From contig FTLJ01000087.1 of NCBI GenBank assembly GCA_900155495.1, positions 32,866-96,865 of the forward strand: a stretch of DNA of 64,000 nucleotides, in the 5' to 3' direction. Of the stretch, positions 1 to 11,844 are shown piece after piece. This stretch comes from Porogramme epimiltina. Lineage: Eukaryota; Basidiomycota; Agaricomycetes; Polyporales; Polyporaceae. The translations under genes and the position numbers were made by a program. Position 1 is the first letter of the stretch; each line of letters opens with the position of its first letter. The notes below the pieces were generated by a model. The model had not been told where the DNA came from and did not search any database. It was given only the letters and a program-made list of their open reading frames with translations.

Positions 1-2032
1 ACGATTGAACAGTGTCCGCCCACGGTACGTGCAATCGGCACCAAGGCACCTGTGGGATGACGATTAGTTTCTCATCGTGGCCCTCGCGTTTTGGAATAAT
101 CCCCTTTTTAGCCCTCAACAAGACATCGGTAGATCTAAAGGTCCACCCACGACGCACCAGGGTGTCACCTCAGCTCACAAAGGAGTCTCGCTCGTTCGTT
201 CACAAGGGCGCCGCCGCACGCACTCGCCTTCACCTTCCCGGCTCAGTGCGGCTGCCAAGAATCTTCATCGTACGTTCGTCCCCCTCGGCGTTCATGATTG
301 TGGCGCTGACCCCGAAGGGGTGCGATGAAGGGAGGTACCACTTGCGCATGCATAAGACCGACGTGTCTGAGCTCAAGCCCATTTCCGCCGCCGCCGAGGG
401 CCTCCGCCACTTCTTCCAGTACTCGAAATGCACAGGGAAGAAGAAGGCTGTATGCGTACGCGCACTCCCCATCACCCCCCTCCGTGACCGTCCCTCACGT
501 CATTTACAGATAGGTATCAACTACATTGGGCAGGACAGCGCGCTCAAAGGGTGCATCAACGACGCGCACAACGTCCGCCGTTTCCTCATGAGTGCGAGGT
601 GTTATTTTTCCCTCCTCGACCCCTCTTCGCTAACAACATTACCGTAGACCAAGGGTTCAAGAATGAAGACATCTTCATGCTGACGGACGACGCGAAGGAC
701 CCGCGCGCGGTGCCGACGAAGATGAACATGCTCGACGCGATGCACTGGCTCGTCACGGGCGCGCAGACGCACGACTCGCTGTTCTTCCATTGTGAGTTCC
801 CCTGCGAGTGCGTTCGTCTTGTGTAGCTACTTACTGTCGAAAACCTGGGCTTTCCCACGTCGCATTAAATTCGGGTCATGGATCTCAGGTCAAAAGCACC
901 GAGGGGGACGAGGTGGATGGCTTTGACGAAAGTGCGTCCTCGCTGTGGTACGCCGTAGTAAGGGGCGGAAGCCTGACAAATTTTCAGTTATTTTCCCTGT
1001 GGACCATAAGCGAGCCGGGTATATCGTCGATAACGTGAGTTGAACAACCCGTTCAACGTCGTCTGTCTGAACTGATGTCGTGAATGGGTCATCTAGCTTA
1101 TGCATAAGATACTGGTATGATCCTCTCGCGTATCTTTACCTGTATTTGCATCATCTAACTCGACGTTAGGTCCGGAAACTCCCTGTTGGATGTCGTTTAA
1201 CTGTGAGCCAATCCTCACAGTTCACAATTGCACTCGCTGATGAACGGTAATGGCAGGCGCTTTTCGATGTATGTCGAAATGATTTGTTATGACACTTGTT
1301 ACATGCATTGACCTCAGTATTAGTCATGCCACTCGGGCTCCGTGCTGGGTGAGTAATCCCGGTACTATATATTCGAACATCTTGACGAAGAGTACATGAA
1401 CCTGGGTAGATTTACCATACATGGTATGTTTGTCTTCAACATCAATACTCACCGTTTCGACGAGCATTCCTGTAGTATACCGCAGAAGGCCATAGCAAAA
1501 GTAGCGGGGTCACAGACGAGTGGTTCGACGCTAACTCTAGTCCTGCGGACGTCGTCAGTCCAGTCCGCTTCACGACGGAAGACATATCACTGACGTGCTA
1601 TCCGATAGATCCTTTGGAGTGGATGCAAAGACACCCAGACGAGCGCGGACACAGTCGAGAACGGTGCTGCGACTGGAGCTATGAGCTGGGTAGGTCATCG
1701 TTCCTCGTATTCATGGCTCCGAGCCTGGGCCGTTCACTGATTTTTGTATTCACAGGCGTTCATGACTGCTTTCCGTAAGATATCTCCGGATATACGTGTA
1801 CGATAAAACTCTACTCACTCAGTACTTTGTCGCGCCTGGCGGTTTGTAGGCCAGAATCCAGATCAGACGTACCAGCAGCTATTGAGCTCTATCAGGAGCC
1901 TCTTGAAGCAGCGCTACAGCCAGAAGCCGCAGCTTTCGAGCTCTCACGAGATCGTCAGTCCCCATGTCCCTAATACGCACGCTTTCTAACGTGCATATAT
2001 ACCAGGACACAAACCTCAAGTTTGTTTTTTGA
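1..2032 (+). CDS. MCA1: Metacaspase (type I, peptidase C14 family), 5' end outside the window
   Basis: Arg/Lys-specific caspase-like cysteine protease, linked in fungi to stress responses and cell death. Visible exons (approximate): ..449, 510-591, 648-791, about 869-931, 988-1034, 1097-1114, 1170-1202, 1257-1268, 1324-1348, 1410-1423, 1476-1553, 1609-1689, 1756-1774, 1850-1953, 2006-2032. Spliced, they give family blocks in order: YSKCTGKKKA, IGINYIGQ, GCINDAHNVRRFL, SGHGSQVKSTEGDEVDGFDE with the catalytic His, FPVDHKRAGYIVDN, ALFD joined to SCHSGSVLDLPYM with the catalytic Cys, WSGCKDTQTSADTVENGAA, and the usual KPQLSSSH C-terminal region. The 5' exons with the Gln/Pro-rich prodomain are missing or lie before position 1. 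Oddities: the acceptor before SGHG reads AA rather than AG (867-868), and the active-site Cys is reached through microexons. The family call is firm; the activity of this allele is uncertain. Confidence 0.9.
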
Positions 2033-2699
2033 TATTTAACTTTACGGGTCGAGCGAGGGTTTGGCCTTATTAGCATTATTTCATAGCTCCGCAATGTGCA
2101 TTTGGCACGCATATGTATCCTTTAGTCTAAGCTGTACTATGCAGGCTCGTTCCGGTTAGGTCTGATCCTGCGCCCTGTTCAGCGGCGATGACGTCATACT
2201 ATACGAAGGGGCGTAGCGCTGAAAGCGGGCGTTTCTATGTAGCATTGTGAGCTGACAGCTGGAAGTTTGGTACAGGAGCTAGACCTCTAGGCCGGTGGTG
2301 CGCCCCCAACGCCTGAAGTTAAATATCTCCGATGAAGGCGGCGCCGACACACTTGGCACACGGTGGCACCACAGGTGACAGTTCATTGACTCCTGCACTG
2401 CATCATTGGGAGGTGTATCTGCCGTGACTCTCTGCTGTGCTACTTGGGCCCGGCTCACAAGCGCATGGTAGGGGCTGTAGCTCCAATATCACGGTGCTTC
2501 GCGCGCGCCTCCGGGAATTCTGGGCATAAAACGCGCATACAATTGCATTTCTACCCCCCAGCAAAGCGTCAATAAGGGCGTCCGTTGCGCAACATTATCC
2601 TATTATACGGTAGCAAAACTTAAAACCCGTGGCGGCTGCGGCCACCACCCACCGGTCGCGGTCGCGGGCCTAATGCGGCCCCAACCCACACGTCGCACC
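2033..2699. other. Intergenic, between convergent genes
   Basis: This is the 3'-3' gap between the metacaspase (+) and the membrane protein (-). I see no ORF with family features, no RNA gene and no clear repeat. Confidence 0.5.
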
Positions 2700-3970
2700 T
2701 CACTTCCACCTCCACGACGTGAGCCGCGCCCACCACCCCTTCCCGCTCTTCGGCACCGGCTTCCCGTCGGGACCGAGCTTCGGGTCCTTGCCCTTGCGGT
2801 CGCCGTGGTCGCCCGTCGCGAACGTGCGTCGAACGTTGGTGCACATGAGGATCGCGGCGGCCGTGAACTCGGGCACGACGTGCAGGAGGTAGAACGCGAT
2901 TTTGGAGGAGGGCGCGTTGAGCGAGCCGGGTGCGGTGGAGGTGATCGACGTCGTGGAGTAGCGGAGGATGGCGAGGCGGTAGGATGCTACGATGGACTGA
3001 GGGGGAGTGTAAGGATCGTTCGATGGAGTGAGAGGAGGTGGAAGGGAAGAGATACGCACCAGGAGGCCTGCAATGATCACAATGATCACGACGGAGTTCC
3101 GCGGGACACGCGGCAGCTTGTAGTACGCATATATGGATCCGCACGCAAATGCGATGAGGAGGCCGAGCGCGAGTCCGTTGCTCACATACCTACGAGGCGG
3201 GGGATAAGCTACCCCTGAGCGGCTCTCCTAAGAGTATTGGGACTCACCACAGCGTCCGCACAAGCTGCGCGTGCGCGCCCGACTGCGCCGCCCCCTGGTA
3301 GTCGATACCAGCAATGATACCGAGGATGGTCGCAGCGAGGAACGCAAGCTGCCCGACGCCCGTGTATCCCCGAATCTGCTCGCGCCGCTCCGGGTAGTCC
3401 TCAAAGAACTCGCCCGCGTCCTCGCCCGCACCGAGCGCCTCCGTCGAGCCCCGCGCTTCCTTCAGCCTAATCGCGTCCGAAGGGGCGTGCGAGAGCCCGC
3501 GGGCCAAAGCGGGGTCGAAATGCTGCGGGGTGAGCTTGATGTGGTCGCGCATGCGCGAGCCGACGGTCGTGCTGACGAGGAGCGCGCGGACGAGGCCGGT
3601 GAGGTCCTGGCCCATGGAGACGAACCCGCCTGCGAGGGTCGTCTGGAGGTAGACCTCGAGCGTCACGTTGCCGCGGAGGGAGACGTTGTGGGAGACGGCC
3701 GCGCGCAATACGTAGGCGACGACTCTGTGTTGAGGGGGTGTGTCGGTTAGCGTGTCAACAGTCAGGGAAGGGAGATGCGTACCGTTCCACCATGTACAGG
3801 CATGTGCCGATCATGACGTAGGTGCGTGAACGGGGGGATATGAGCCTCCACACCGCGATGGGGATGAGGGCTGCATGGGCGATGGAGAAGATAATACCAG
3901 GCCAAAAATCAATGGGAAGGGGGATGCCCCCAGCGGGAGAAGGAAATTCATGTGTCGAATTAGAAGACAT
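2700..3970 (-). CDS. Multi-pass membrane protein, fungal family of unknown function
   Basis: Model: complement of 2700-2996, 3060-3189, 3248-3724 and 3783-3970; phases agree and give 363 aa. The start is the ATG at 3970-3968. There are about seven hydrophobic stretches. Exon 1 holds a helix around FWPGIIFSIAHAALIPIAVW and another around YVMIGTCLYMVE. Exon 2 holds a VSMGQDL to LLVST stretch and GQLAFLAATILGIIAGI. Exon 3 holds GLALGLLIAFACGSIYAYY and VVIIVIIAGLL. Exon 4 holds a segment around FYLLHVVPEFTAAAILM. The cytosolic-looking tail is charged and ends GWWARLTSWRWK. The layout is that of the seven-helix orphan membrane proteins common in Agaricomycetes (DUF7702-like or RTA1-like), but I cannot assign one family. 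It is divergent from the haem protein gene and convergent with the metacaspase gene. Confidence 0.75.
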
Positions 3971-5271
3971 GATGAAGGATGAAAAGAAAGGGGGAAGATC
4001 CAGCGCCCCGGCGGTAGTGTTCCTGTCCCTCGCAGGTGGCGGCCGTTATATGGTCTCGCCCGCGAACCTTCACCTGTGGAGGCGAACTGCTCTGTGGCAA
4101 CTCTGTGCGATCGGGAAGGCGGTACGTACCCGCCATTCCCGACTGCCTCGGGGCTCCGGAGAGGAAAACAGCCGAACTTTAGATGCTCCTCTACCCTAAG
4201 AGGTATTCTCGTGTCCTAGATGGGAGCAAGGGCCAGCACCGCAGTGATGGCCGCTGGCTGGAGGATCGGGGGCTCATTGTCGCGAACGAGCAACATGGAG
4301 TGCTCCGCGGCTATGTTGCTGTGCGGGTCATGGGCCTGGAGCGCAGTCGAAAGCGCGACCGGTTGGTCGCTCGTTTGTGACTGATGCGCGTTGCGCCAGT
4401 GCTTCTGCGGAGTGGGAGCTCTTCAATTAGGATGGCGTTGTGTCGCTCAACAGGTGGTCTTGTTTCAATGCTCTCAGGATAAGCTTCTGTGTCCGCGGAG
4501 GCGTGAGTTGGGGTATCACGAGCGGAAATGCATGGCGATCCGTACTTAACTGTGATGGGCAGGAAGTGGTCTCAGACGCACACAATTTGGCTTTTGACAG
4601 AGCAATTGAAGGCGCATTTTGGCACTGTCATAGATAGTTTCATGAGCGCTGCGGCAAGTATGCCTATTTCTGACGCTGATCCGATGTGAGACAGTGAGAG
4701 GTATCAAGCTGATGGTCCTCCAACTTGTCGCGGCGAGTTTGTCGACAGTCGAGGCGCTGAGGGTGATATCGCAGTCCGCAGGCCGCGGCGGTACTGCGCG
4801 ACGTACTTAGCACAGATCGCATTCTTCAAGTCGCCGACACGCGTGGGCGAGCCCCACGCAGGTCAAAGCAAGGAGAGGGGGCGTTGAGTCCGGTGAAGCT
4901 CGCTGACGTTGCGCGCATTGATGAAACGAATTTGACTGGCGCCAAGCTTGTTCCATCGGACCTCCCGTTTGTGAGGCGGATGAAGTCATGAACCACGTGG
5001 CATTTGAGTCTCAGTGCTCACGGCGGGTCGAGAGCGAGATGTGACAAGAGAAGGTGCGCGAGGATGTCGAGATGGTGACTTTTTCAAACGAAGCACACCG
5101 GAAGCGCCCTTGCCGGCTACCGGACGCAGTTCCGCATTTGGACACTTTACGCCGTGCCGCCGCCGGAGGGCCCTTGCCGGGGGTACATAAAGTAGCTTAG
5201 CGCCCAAAGTTTATAGCCAGGCTGGGTACTCCTCCTCCACTTCGGCAGCAGCTCGTGCATAAATCGCAGCC
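3971..5271. other. Divergent intergenic region (promoters of both flanking genes)
   Basis: The two flanking genes are transcribed away from this 1.3-kb gap, so both promoters should lie here. A TATA-like tacataaagt occurs at about 5184-5193, roughly 85 nt before the ATG at 5272. The small ORFs in the gap show no domain signature and look like chance. Confidence 0.4.
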
Positions 5272-6948
5272 ATGCCGCTCTTAGAGCTCCTTGGAGTCGT
5301 CGCCCTCGCCCTCTTGCTCACCTTCGCGCTCGACCGGTGCCTGCGGTACATCAGATCTAGATCCAACCTGCCGGGATCCGCGACCGCCGCCGTCGCCGCC
5401 CGCTGGCCGTCTGCCAAGGCTGATGTCGGCGGCGCTGCCCGGGGCGAACGTTCGCTTCCTGATCCCACTCCCCTCACCGACCTCGACCTCGCCTCGGAGA
5501 CGACGCGCAACTACATCTATGCCAACCGCACGGTCAGGTATCCCTACTTTCAGGTGCGTCGCGCCCCGGCCTGGGCCCGCCCTGGCGCATCGCGCGGCAT
5601 CGGGGCGTTGATCTCGCGCTGTGCAGACCATGTCGCATCGCCCGATGCACGTGGACCACTGGATCGAGATCGACAAAGACTTTCGGTGGTACCTGGACGA
5701 GAAAGCGCGGGTGATAGAAGAGAAAGGTGAGGCCAAGCGTAGTACGTATTGTTTATTGCGTGTTACTTAGAGTGCTGCGTGCAGGCAAGGTCGTGATCGA
5801 CTCGCTCCCGGACAACGACGAGGCGTGCAGGGAGCTCCTGCTGGAGCTGGTCAACTACCTGCCCAAGCGCTATCCGACGCTCTTCCGCGGCGAGGGAGAC
5901 GACGCTATTATCAATCTCGTGACCCAGGAGAGGCATGAAGGGCTGAGAGGCAAGATTGGCGTAGATGCCCTGCGCGTAGTGTCTCGGTGCGTGATCTCGT
6001 CTCTGCACTGCTAGGGTGTACTGAGAGAACGTGAACAGTTTGGTGCAAGATGACTTCTTAATGGGCCGCGAACGCGAGGACGGCAAGATATATCTCGTCG
6101 GTGGGCTCATTGCGTTCCCTGGTACGTCGCGTATCTTGCTGGAAAAGTTGCGCATTTAACACCAGTCGACTCTTGCAGGCTCATACCTTCTGTCTCACGT
6201 TATCGGAAAACCTATCGAAACCATTCACGAGGTCGTGCCGCACTTCAACGAGAAGCTGCTTATGAGCGTCGAGCGGACCCTCAAGCGCTTCGCGCCCGAC
6301 GAGCCCTTTGAGCGTTCTAGCTGGATGATAGTAGACGACCGCAACCTCTTTTGGCGTGAGTCGCTGAGCTACTCCAGTTTGAGATAATACTTATGCGCGC
6401 GATATGTCCTCCTTGAGACAGATTACTTTAACACACCTCCGGATCCGAACGTACACCCTAAGGACCTTTACCTGCGTATCGACCACCAGACGTTCCGTAA
6501 ACTTCCCAAGACCAGGGTAATCGCCTTTGGAGTGTAAGTCCTACGCGAATGGTGTCCTTGACTGTCTACTTAACGTGTCGTTGCTGTCTAGGCATCCTAT
6601 CCTCCACAAGATCGAGGACCTCGCTGACAGCCCCCTCATACCTGCTCTCCTGGAAAAGGTCTATGCAGAGACAGACCCAGTTATCATGAAGGTAGGCGCG
6701 ATAAGCCCGTTTGAGACACATGAGTTCCAACTACTTTCGGCTGCAGTACAAGGGGACGCCGAGATACGCAAGCATATTGGTGCCGTACCTCCAGACGCTT
6801 ACGGCGAGCCAAATCGAGCGCGGCCTTATCCCGTACGTCATTCTAGGATCGATTAACTTGTTTCGGGCTTGACTCACGCTGGCCGCATAGCGCTGACTAC
6901 GACGTGCGTGCGTTCCGCGAGATGGTACCCCACTCCATGCAAGAGTAG
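5272..6948 (+). CDS. DUF3445 / haem-dependent oxidative N-demethylase (HODM)-like protein
   Basis: Nine exons: 5272-5553, 5627-5726, 5785-5986, 6039-6121, 6179-6355, 6422-6533, 6592-6691, 6747-6832, 6891-6948. All junctions are GT-AG and in phase, giving 399 aa. Residues about 2-25 form a hydrophobic N-terminal anchor (LLELLGVVALALLLTFALD). The rest matches the DUF3445 layout (PF11927): RYPYFQTMSHRPMHVDHWIEID near residues 90-115, LINLVTQERHEGLRGKIGVDAL, GGLIAFPGSYLLSHVIGKP, VPHFNEKL, RSSWMIVDD, LYLRIDHQTFRKLP and a final P(A)DYDVRAFREM. In bacteria the related HODM alpha subunit binds haem and demethylates dimethylamine with partner subunits. Here it is a single membrane-tethered protein with no partner genes nearby, so its substrate is unknown. 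The domain call is strong; the biochemical role is inferred. Confidence 0.87.
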
Positions 6949-8183
6949 TAGAACTGGGAGCAAGGTCGCTGGGGCCTCGGCTGCTGCACCCTCATGAATA
7001 GACACGGAACGCTCTGACTATGACTCCATCGCTCGTCGCCTCGGTATCTCCGCCTGTCAAGTATGCAAAGCCTATCTCCGGTTCTCATCCCTATCTCCAT
7101 AGATGTGAGAGAGCGCTACCTGCTTCTTTTCCCTTTGAGCACACTCACACCAAAGCGCTATCAGATATCAGGGTGGCACGCACCGCGCCAAGCCTAGATG
7201 CGGGAGGCCTTTGCTCCGCTTCCATTTAAGCGTCTCGTACGCCTCCGCAGGGAGGGCGCTGCGCCTCCGGCGTGGGACCCCTTACACCCGTCGGCACAAT
7301 CCTCGAATCACTCACGCCAAGCTCCGCACCTGCTGACCCTCTCGACCCCACGTGATGCACGGACGTCGAGCCGCGCTCACGATGGACTCGTGCGCTGCTC
7401 ACCGCTTTCACCTACAAGTCTCAAACCCTAGCCAGCGGCACTTTTCCACAGCTCTCTTCAGGATAGCAAACGCGTGGACGATCGCGAGACGAAGGAGCAC
7501 ATGAGAGAGGCACTGTCTTCTGAGAGAGAAATGTTTAGATATTTTAGGGACAACGCGAACTGTGTAGGGTTGGTGGAAGACGGGTACACACGAACACTGT
7601 CGCTCTTCCATTAGGAAATGGATACTATCTAGGGTTTCTTGGAGAATCTAGTACGTCGAATCTTTGTTCGACATCCTAGGTACAGTCATGGCGTACACAT
7701 CCTGAGATTAGGATCTTGAGAATGACAAGATGCAGCCTACTGTCGCTTACTCGCATGTGGAGGGGTTCTAACGGGCAGTGGTCGTAAGCAGTCCGACTTG
7801 GAAGCCTCATAGACGGCTTGAGTTGAGCGCTTGTGATGATGACATCAGCCGTTTTGCCGCATTTGGTAATGTCGCTTCCAGATTCGAGATGCCGGCACCC
7901 CGCGTTCAGCTTCTCTGCTGCCCCACCGTCATCGTGGCTGTATGCGCTTTCCATCCCATCCTCCGCGATGTCCTGCGCCGCCTCCATTTCCCGACATACG
8001 GCGCGATGTTTCAGCTGGGACTACGCTGCTACGCGCAGTTCGTTCTAAGCGCCAGCTAGCCCACACGAGGAACGAAGAAGCCTCCGAAGACGGTCGGGGG
8101 CCCTATCCACATATGACGGCCCCACCATCAACGGCGCACAAAAGCTCCCCGGCTGTTAACATGGCTCCTTGGCCCCGTCCACC
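6949..8183. other. Intergenic, no recognisable gene
   Basis: This 1.2 kb contains only short overlapping ORFs on both strands (for example 7676-7987 minus, 7778-8059 plus). None has a recognisable domain, good splice continuity or hydrophobic pattern. It probably holds the 3' UTR of the haem protein gene and the promoter of the next gene. Confidence 0.45.
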
Positions 8184-9469
8184 ATGCTCAAGTCGCGCGC
8201 CGCTGCTGCTGTAGCTCCCGGTGCGTTGTCCTCTACCTCTGCTGGTCCTCCAAATGCTGAATGTCGTGCCGTGTCGCAAGTTATCGCGCCTGCGGGCTCT
8301 ACTGCGCAGGATGCGTTCAAGCAGGCGCTGCTCTCCGTGGTTCAAGTTTGGTTGGATAGGCTGCAGCACCAGGCGGTCGTGGTGAGTCCCCTGTCTCCCC
8401 CCCTTCGTGCCCCACCTCTGAAGATCTGCACCCTCCGTTCTGTCCGTGCTGCATACAGACGACGTTCTTCGTGTCCATCGACAGCTTGCTTTTCTCCCTC
8501 ACCTCGAGCACTCGCGGGGACGACCTGAAGAACTGGTCGGCGCGCGATCAGGTCATCAATGCTAGCCTTGGAGGCGCGATCATCTTCCATGTCTTTGCTT
8601 GTGAGTGCTACTTCATCCAGGCTTCGTGATCTACGTACGTTGTATGCGCCCCTTAAGAGCATGTCGTGAGTCGGGTACGGGTATTTTGAGCCTACCCTTG
8701 CCGGTATATGCGTACTTCAGGGTCGACCGCCGTCCTTTTCGTCATTCAACACCATGTCTTTGCCCTTTCTCGTCCTTTTCGCACACGATGGCTTACTGAC
8801 CTTTTCTTAGCAATCGTGGCCTATGTCGCCTCCTTCGTCCTCATCCGCTATCGCCTCGACGACGCCGAGAAAAAAGAGCACGAAATACCGCCCTCCATGG
8901 CCCGCAGGCAAGATCCGCCCGCGCCTGCTGTGGTCACCACCGAGAAGCGCTCTATCGAAAAGCGGCGCACGCACGGCAGCCACTCCGGGCAAGGACAGTC
9001 GCACGGCGCGCGCCGCCCCTCGGGCTCGATCAGCTCGACGCTCGCGCCCACGTCGCCCATCGACCTCGGCGCGGTCGCGGACGCGATCGGCGACTTCCAG
9101 CAGGAGGTGTACGCGGACCTCCGCGGGCTCGTGAGCGTGTACCGCACGCACCCGCTCTGGTTCCTGCGCCCCTGCTGCGGGGCGCGCGCGCGTGCGCGCA
9201 AGGACGCGCGGCAGACCCCGCGCGGCGGCGGCGACCCCGAGGTCCCGGCGGCGTCGGCGGCGGACGACGCGGTGGCGGCGCTGCAGGGCATCGTGGGCGT
9301 GCTGTCGCGCGCGCACACGGTGTGTGCGGGGATGTCGTCGATCGGGTTCGTGCTCGCGTTGCTTGGGATCCTGACGTACTCGTGGACGGCGGTGCCGACT
9401 GCGCTCGGGATCTTTGCGAGTGCGAGTATGGGCGTGTGTGCTCTCGTCACTGCTGTCGCGCTGCGGTAG
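8184..9469 (+). CDS. Membrane protein with paired helices, unknown function
   Basis: Three exons, 8184-8381, 8459-8600 and 8811-9469, in phase and giving 332 aa. The start is the ATG in CACCATGC at 8184, which has a good Kozak context. The N-terminal part is Ala/Ser rich. Next come a segment around TTFFVSIDSLLFSL, a helix spanning the second junction (INASLGGAIIFHVFA then SIVAYVASFVLIRYRL), and a basic Ser/Arg-rich loop. The loop is followed by FQQEVYADLRGLVSVYRTHPLWF, a second loop rich in Arg, Gly and Ala, and two C-terminal helices (GMSSIGFVLALLGILTYSW and TALGIFASASMGVCALVTAV). The third exon is very GC rich, which produces long antisense shadow ORFs. The pattern is common to basidiomycete orphan membrane proteins; I do not recognise a named family. 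Confidence 0.75.
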
Positions 9470-9864
9470 GAATGTGAGGTGCGGTGCGGTAGTGGCCGTG
9501 ATTATATGTTGCGTTTTACGACATGGTTGGGAACGAATTCAGGAGTAAAGCTAGGACCTCTGTATAACACCAGCTCTGTAGATCCTGTCCATGACGTGAG
9601 AGCAGAAGCTGCAGTCAGCAGTAATCGATGCGTTGTAATAGGGTTTGAACGTTATCAGATCTGAGGCTGTCCGTGTGACTATGGGGACTATTGACGCTGT
9701 GTGGTGTATATATGGTACCCTCTTTAGCACATCCAATGATCTCTCCTGCTTTCGGAGTTTCGCCTGCCTTAGTCGCAAAAACACTCTCAAACGGACAAGG
9801 TATGTCCTACCTTGCACTTGATTGAAGAGAATGCACACTGATTGTTTGGAGTCGCTTCAGGTCG
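9470..9864. other. Intergenic, upstream of HET1
   Basis: About 400 nt between the membrane protein and HET1. A TATA-like gtgtatatatgg lies at about 9704-9715, some 150 nt before the HET1 ATG. Nothing else is recognised. Confidence 0.35.
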
Positions 9865-11844
9865 ATGTGGCTGCTTAGTACCGCGCGTGCGGAGCTCAAG
9901 TTCTTTCACAGCCCTGAAGATGTACCCGGAGGATACGCCATTCTATCCCACGTCTGGCTGCCTTCCTCGCAGGAAGACACGTTCCAAAGCGTTCAGCGCC
10001 TCTCCAAACCCTCTTGGGCTCGTCGGTTCATGGCTTCGATTAGCTCCACGTTCCAGTGGAATCCGCGCACCCGCGTTTCTCCCAAGATTAGGAACTTCCT
10101 TATCATTGCTGAACGCTATGGATATGCGTGGGCATGGGCCGATACGTGCTGCATTGACAAGACGAGTAGTGCAGAACTGACTGAGGCGATTAACTCAATG
10201 TTCCGGTATTACCGCCTCTCCAGCATTTGTTTCGCCTATCTCATGGACGTTCCTATCTCGTGCGATGGGTTAGAGCAAAGGTCTCACTTCCTCAACAGTA
10301 GATGGCATAGGCGCGGCTGGACCCTCCAGGAGCTCCTCGCGCCCGAGACGGTACTCTTTATGTCGAACAATTGGAAACCCCTTGGGACCAAGTTCAGAAT
10401 GGCGGAGATGGTTAGCCGCTCAACCGGTATCCCCGCTGAGATCCTTAGGCTCGAGAAGGACATCACCGAAGTCAGCATCGCAGCACGCATGTCTTGGGCA
10501 GCGACACGCTCGACGACACGGGTGGAGGACGAAGCCTACTGCCTGTTCGGGCTGTTTGGGATCAACATGCCTACTCTTTACGGCGAGGGACAAAACGCGT
10601 TCTACCGGCTACAGGAGGAAATCATACGGTCGACTTTGGATACGTCTCTGTTTGCGTGGGGATCTCAACACGTCGTGAAGGGCGTGGAGGACATTGTCCC
10701 CACAGCCGATGAAACCAATTGGCATTGTCTCCTAGCGTCATCCCCTGCAGCTTTCATCTCATGTAGGGATGTAGTTTTTAAAAGCCACAACTTACCTCTA
10801 GCAGACAACCAGGTGCGTATGACCTTATCTGCTTGATGACTAGTTTCTAATAAACCTTTGATTCAGAACCCACAGTTACGCGAGTCGTCGTTGACTCTCA
10901 CACCACACGGTGCTCTCATTCGCGCATTGACCTACGAGATCAGCCCCGGAATTTTTCTAGTTGATCTATTCTCCACAAGCAACGGGTCGGCTATGTATCT
11001 TCTACTCTGCCAAGATCCGAACATAATATTCACGGGAAGGCAGCTTTTTCATTGCTCGAAATCCACGCCGCCGAATCATGTCACCAGCTATCGCCTCATT
11101 TGTATGAGCCATGCCGGACCCCCGCCAACGGAGCATTCTCTCACAGGACAGTGGATATGGCAGGATGTCTACGTCCCAGCGAAACCGATCTACCACGCCT
11201 TGTCTCTGGTGACCCCCGCCTTACGGTCTCTGGTGACCCGCGAAGATAGAAACCTACAGCGGGTGAACCATGATCCTACTTCGCCATTCTGGATCGATCC
11301 CATGGTCCCTCTATGCTCTATAAAGTTCTTGGGGGCTATTCACAGGAAGAGATACCATGGCAGGATATATTTCGAACTCGATTATGTGACACGAATCCCC
11401 ATTCCATGGACGGATGCTTCCCCTCTCAGTCTCAGATTTAAAAGCGCCGAGTCTGAGCTGCCAACATCGGGCCCGGGAACGTCACCCTCTCCCCAGGTTC
11501 AATTTACAATCACACTTGGTAGATGCGTACAGGGAGGCCAAGAAGACTCAAAAGGCCCTCATTATGCGTTTGTTGTGTTCCATAAATGGGGTGAATGGCC
11601 AATCCACCTTCCAGAACACGCATGTGAGAGGGATCATGTGAAGTTGTGGAACAATATGTCGCGGACATTCAAGCACGGTCCGGTCGAGGTCCCACGGTCA
11701 TCTCGGCGAAGACGCTCTGCAACGAGAGACAGGTTTCAGTATGCTATCACGTTACATTTTGCGCCACTCCACTACAACCCAGATCGTCTGCAGTCGCAGA
11801 TATGGGCGAAAGTCCAAGTAGATTCCATGGACAACCCTGTGTAA
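9865..11844 (+). CDS. HET1: HET-domain protein with DUF8212-like region and unknown C-terminal domain
   Basis: Two exons, 9865-10812 and 10867-11844 (phase-0 intron), 641 aa. It starts MWLLSTARAELKFF, the start shared by the array. HET motifs (PF06985) in order: GGYAILSHVW near residue 22, WADTCCIDKTSSAELTEAIN from about 91, WHRRGWTLQELLAP from about 147. The DUF8212-like block TTRVEDEAYCLFGLFG begins near 217 and runs into MPTLYGEGQNAFYRLQEEI. The insert between the first two HET motifs is short here. Exon 2 encodes the array-specific C-terminal domain: LTLTPHG, the QDVYVPAKP block, IPWTD, ITLGRC, HYAFVVF, then HACERDHV at 11617-11640, followed by LWNNMSRTF. HET proteins in ascomycetes trigger incompatibility cell death; this copy has no visible defect. 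The role of the C-terminal domain is unknown. Confidence 0.93.

Noticed and set aside
2620..3750. ORFs of 174, 181 and 159 aa overlapping the minus-strand membrane protein
   Set aside because: Composition is Arg-rich and lacks any pattern, while the overlapping spliced frame has clear transmembrane helices.
5211..5736. Antisense ORFs of 99 and 151 aa over the haem protein first exon
   Set aside because: Shadow frames of a GC-rich exon; the plus strand has nine consistent exons.
8807..9450. Long antisense ORFs of 169 and 200 aa
   Set aside because: They mirror the GC-rich exon of the plus-strand membrane protein, have Arg/Ala-biased composition and no domain. Codon shadows.
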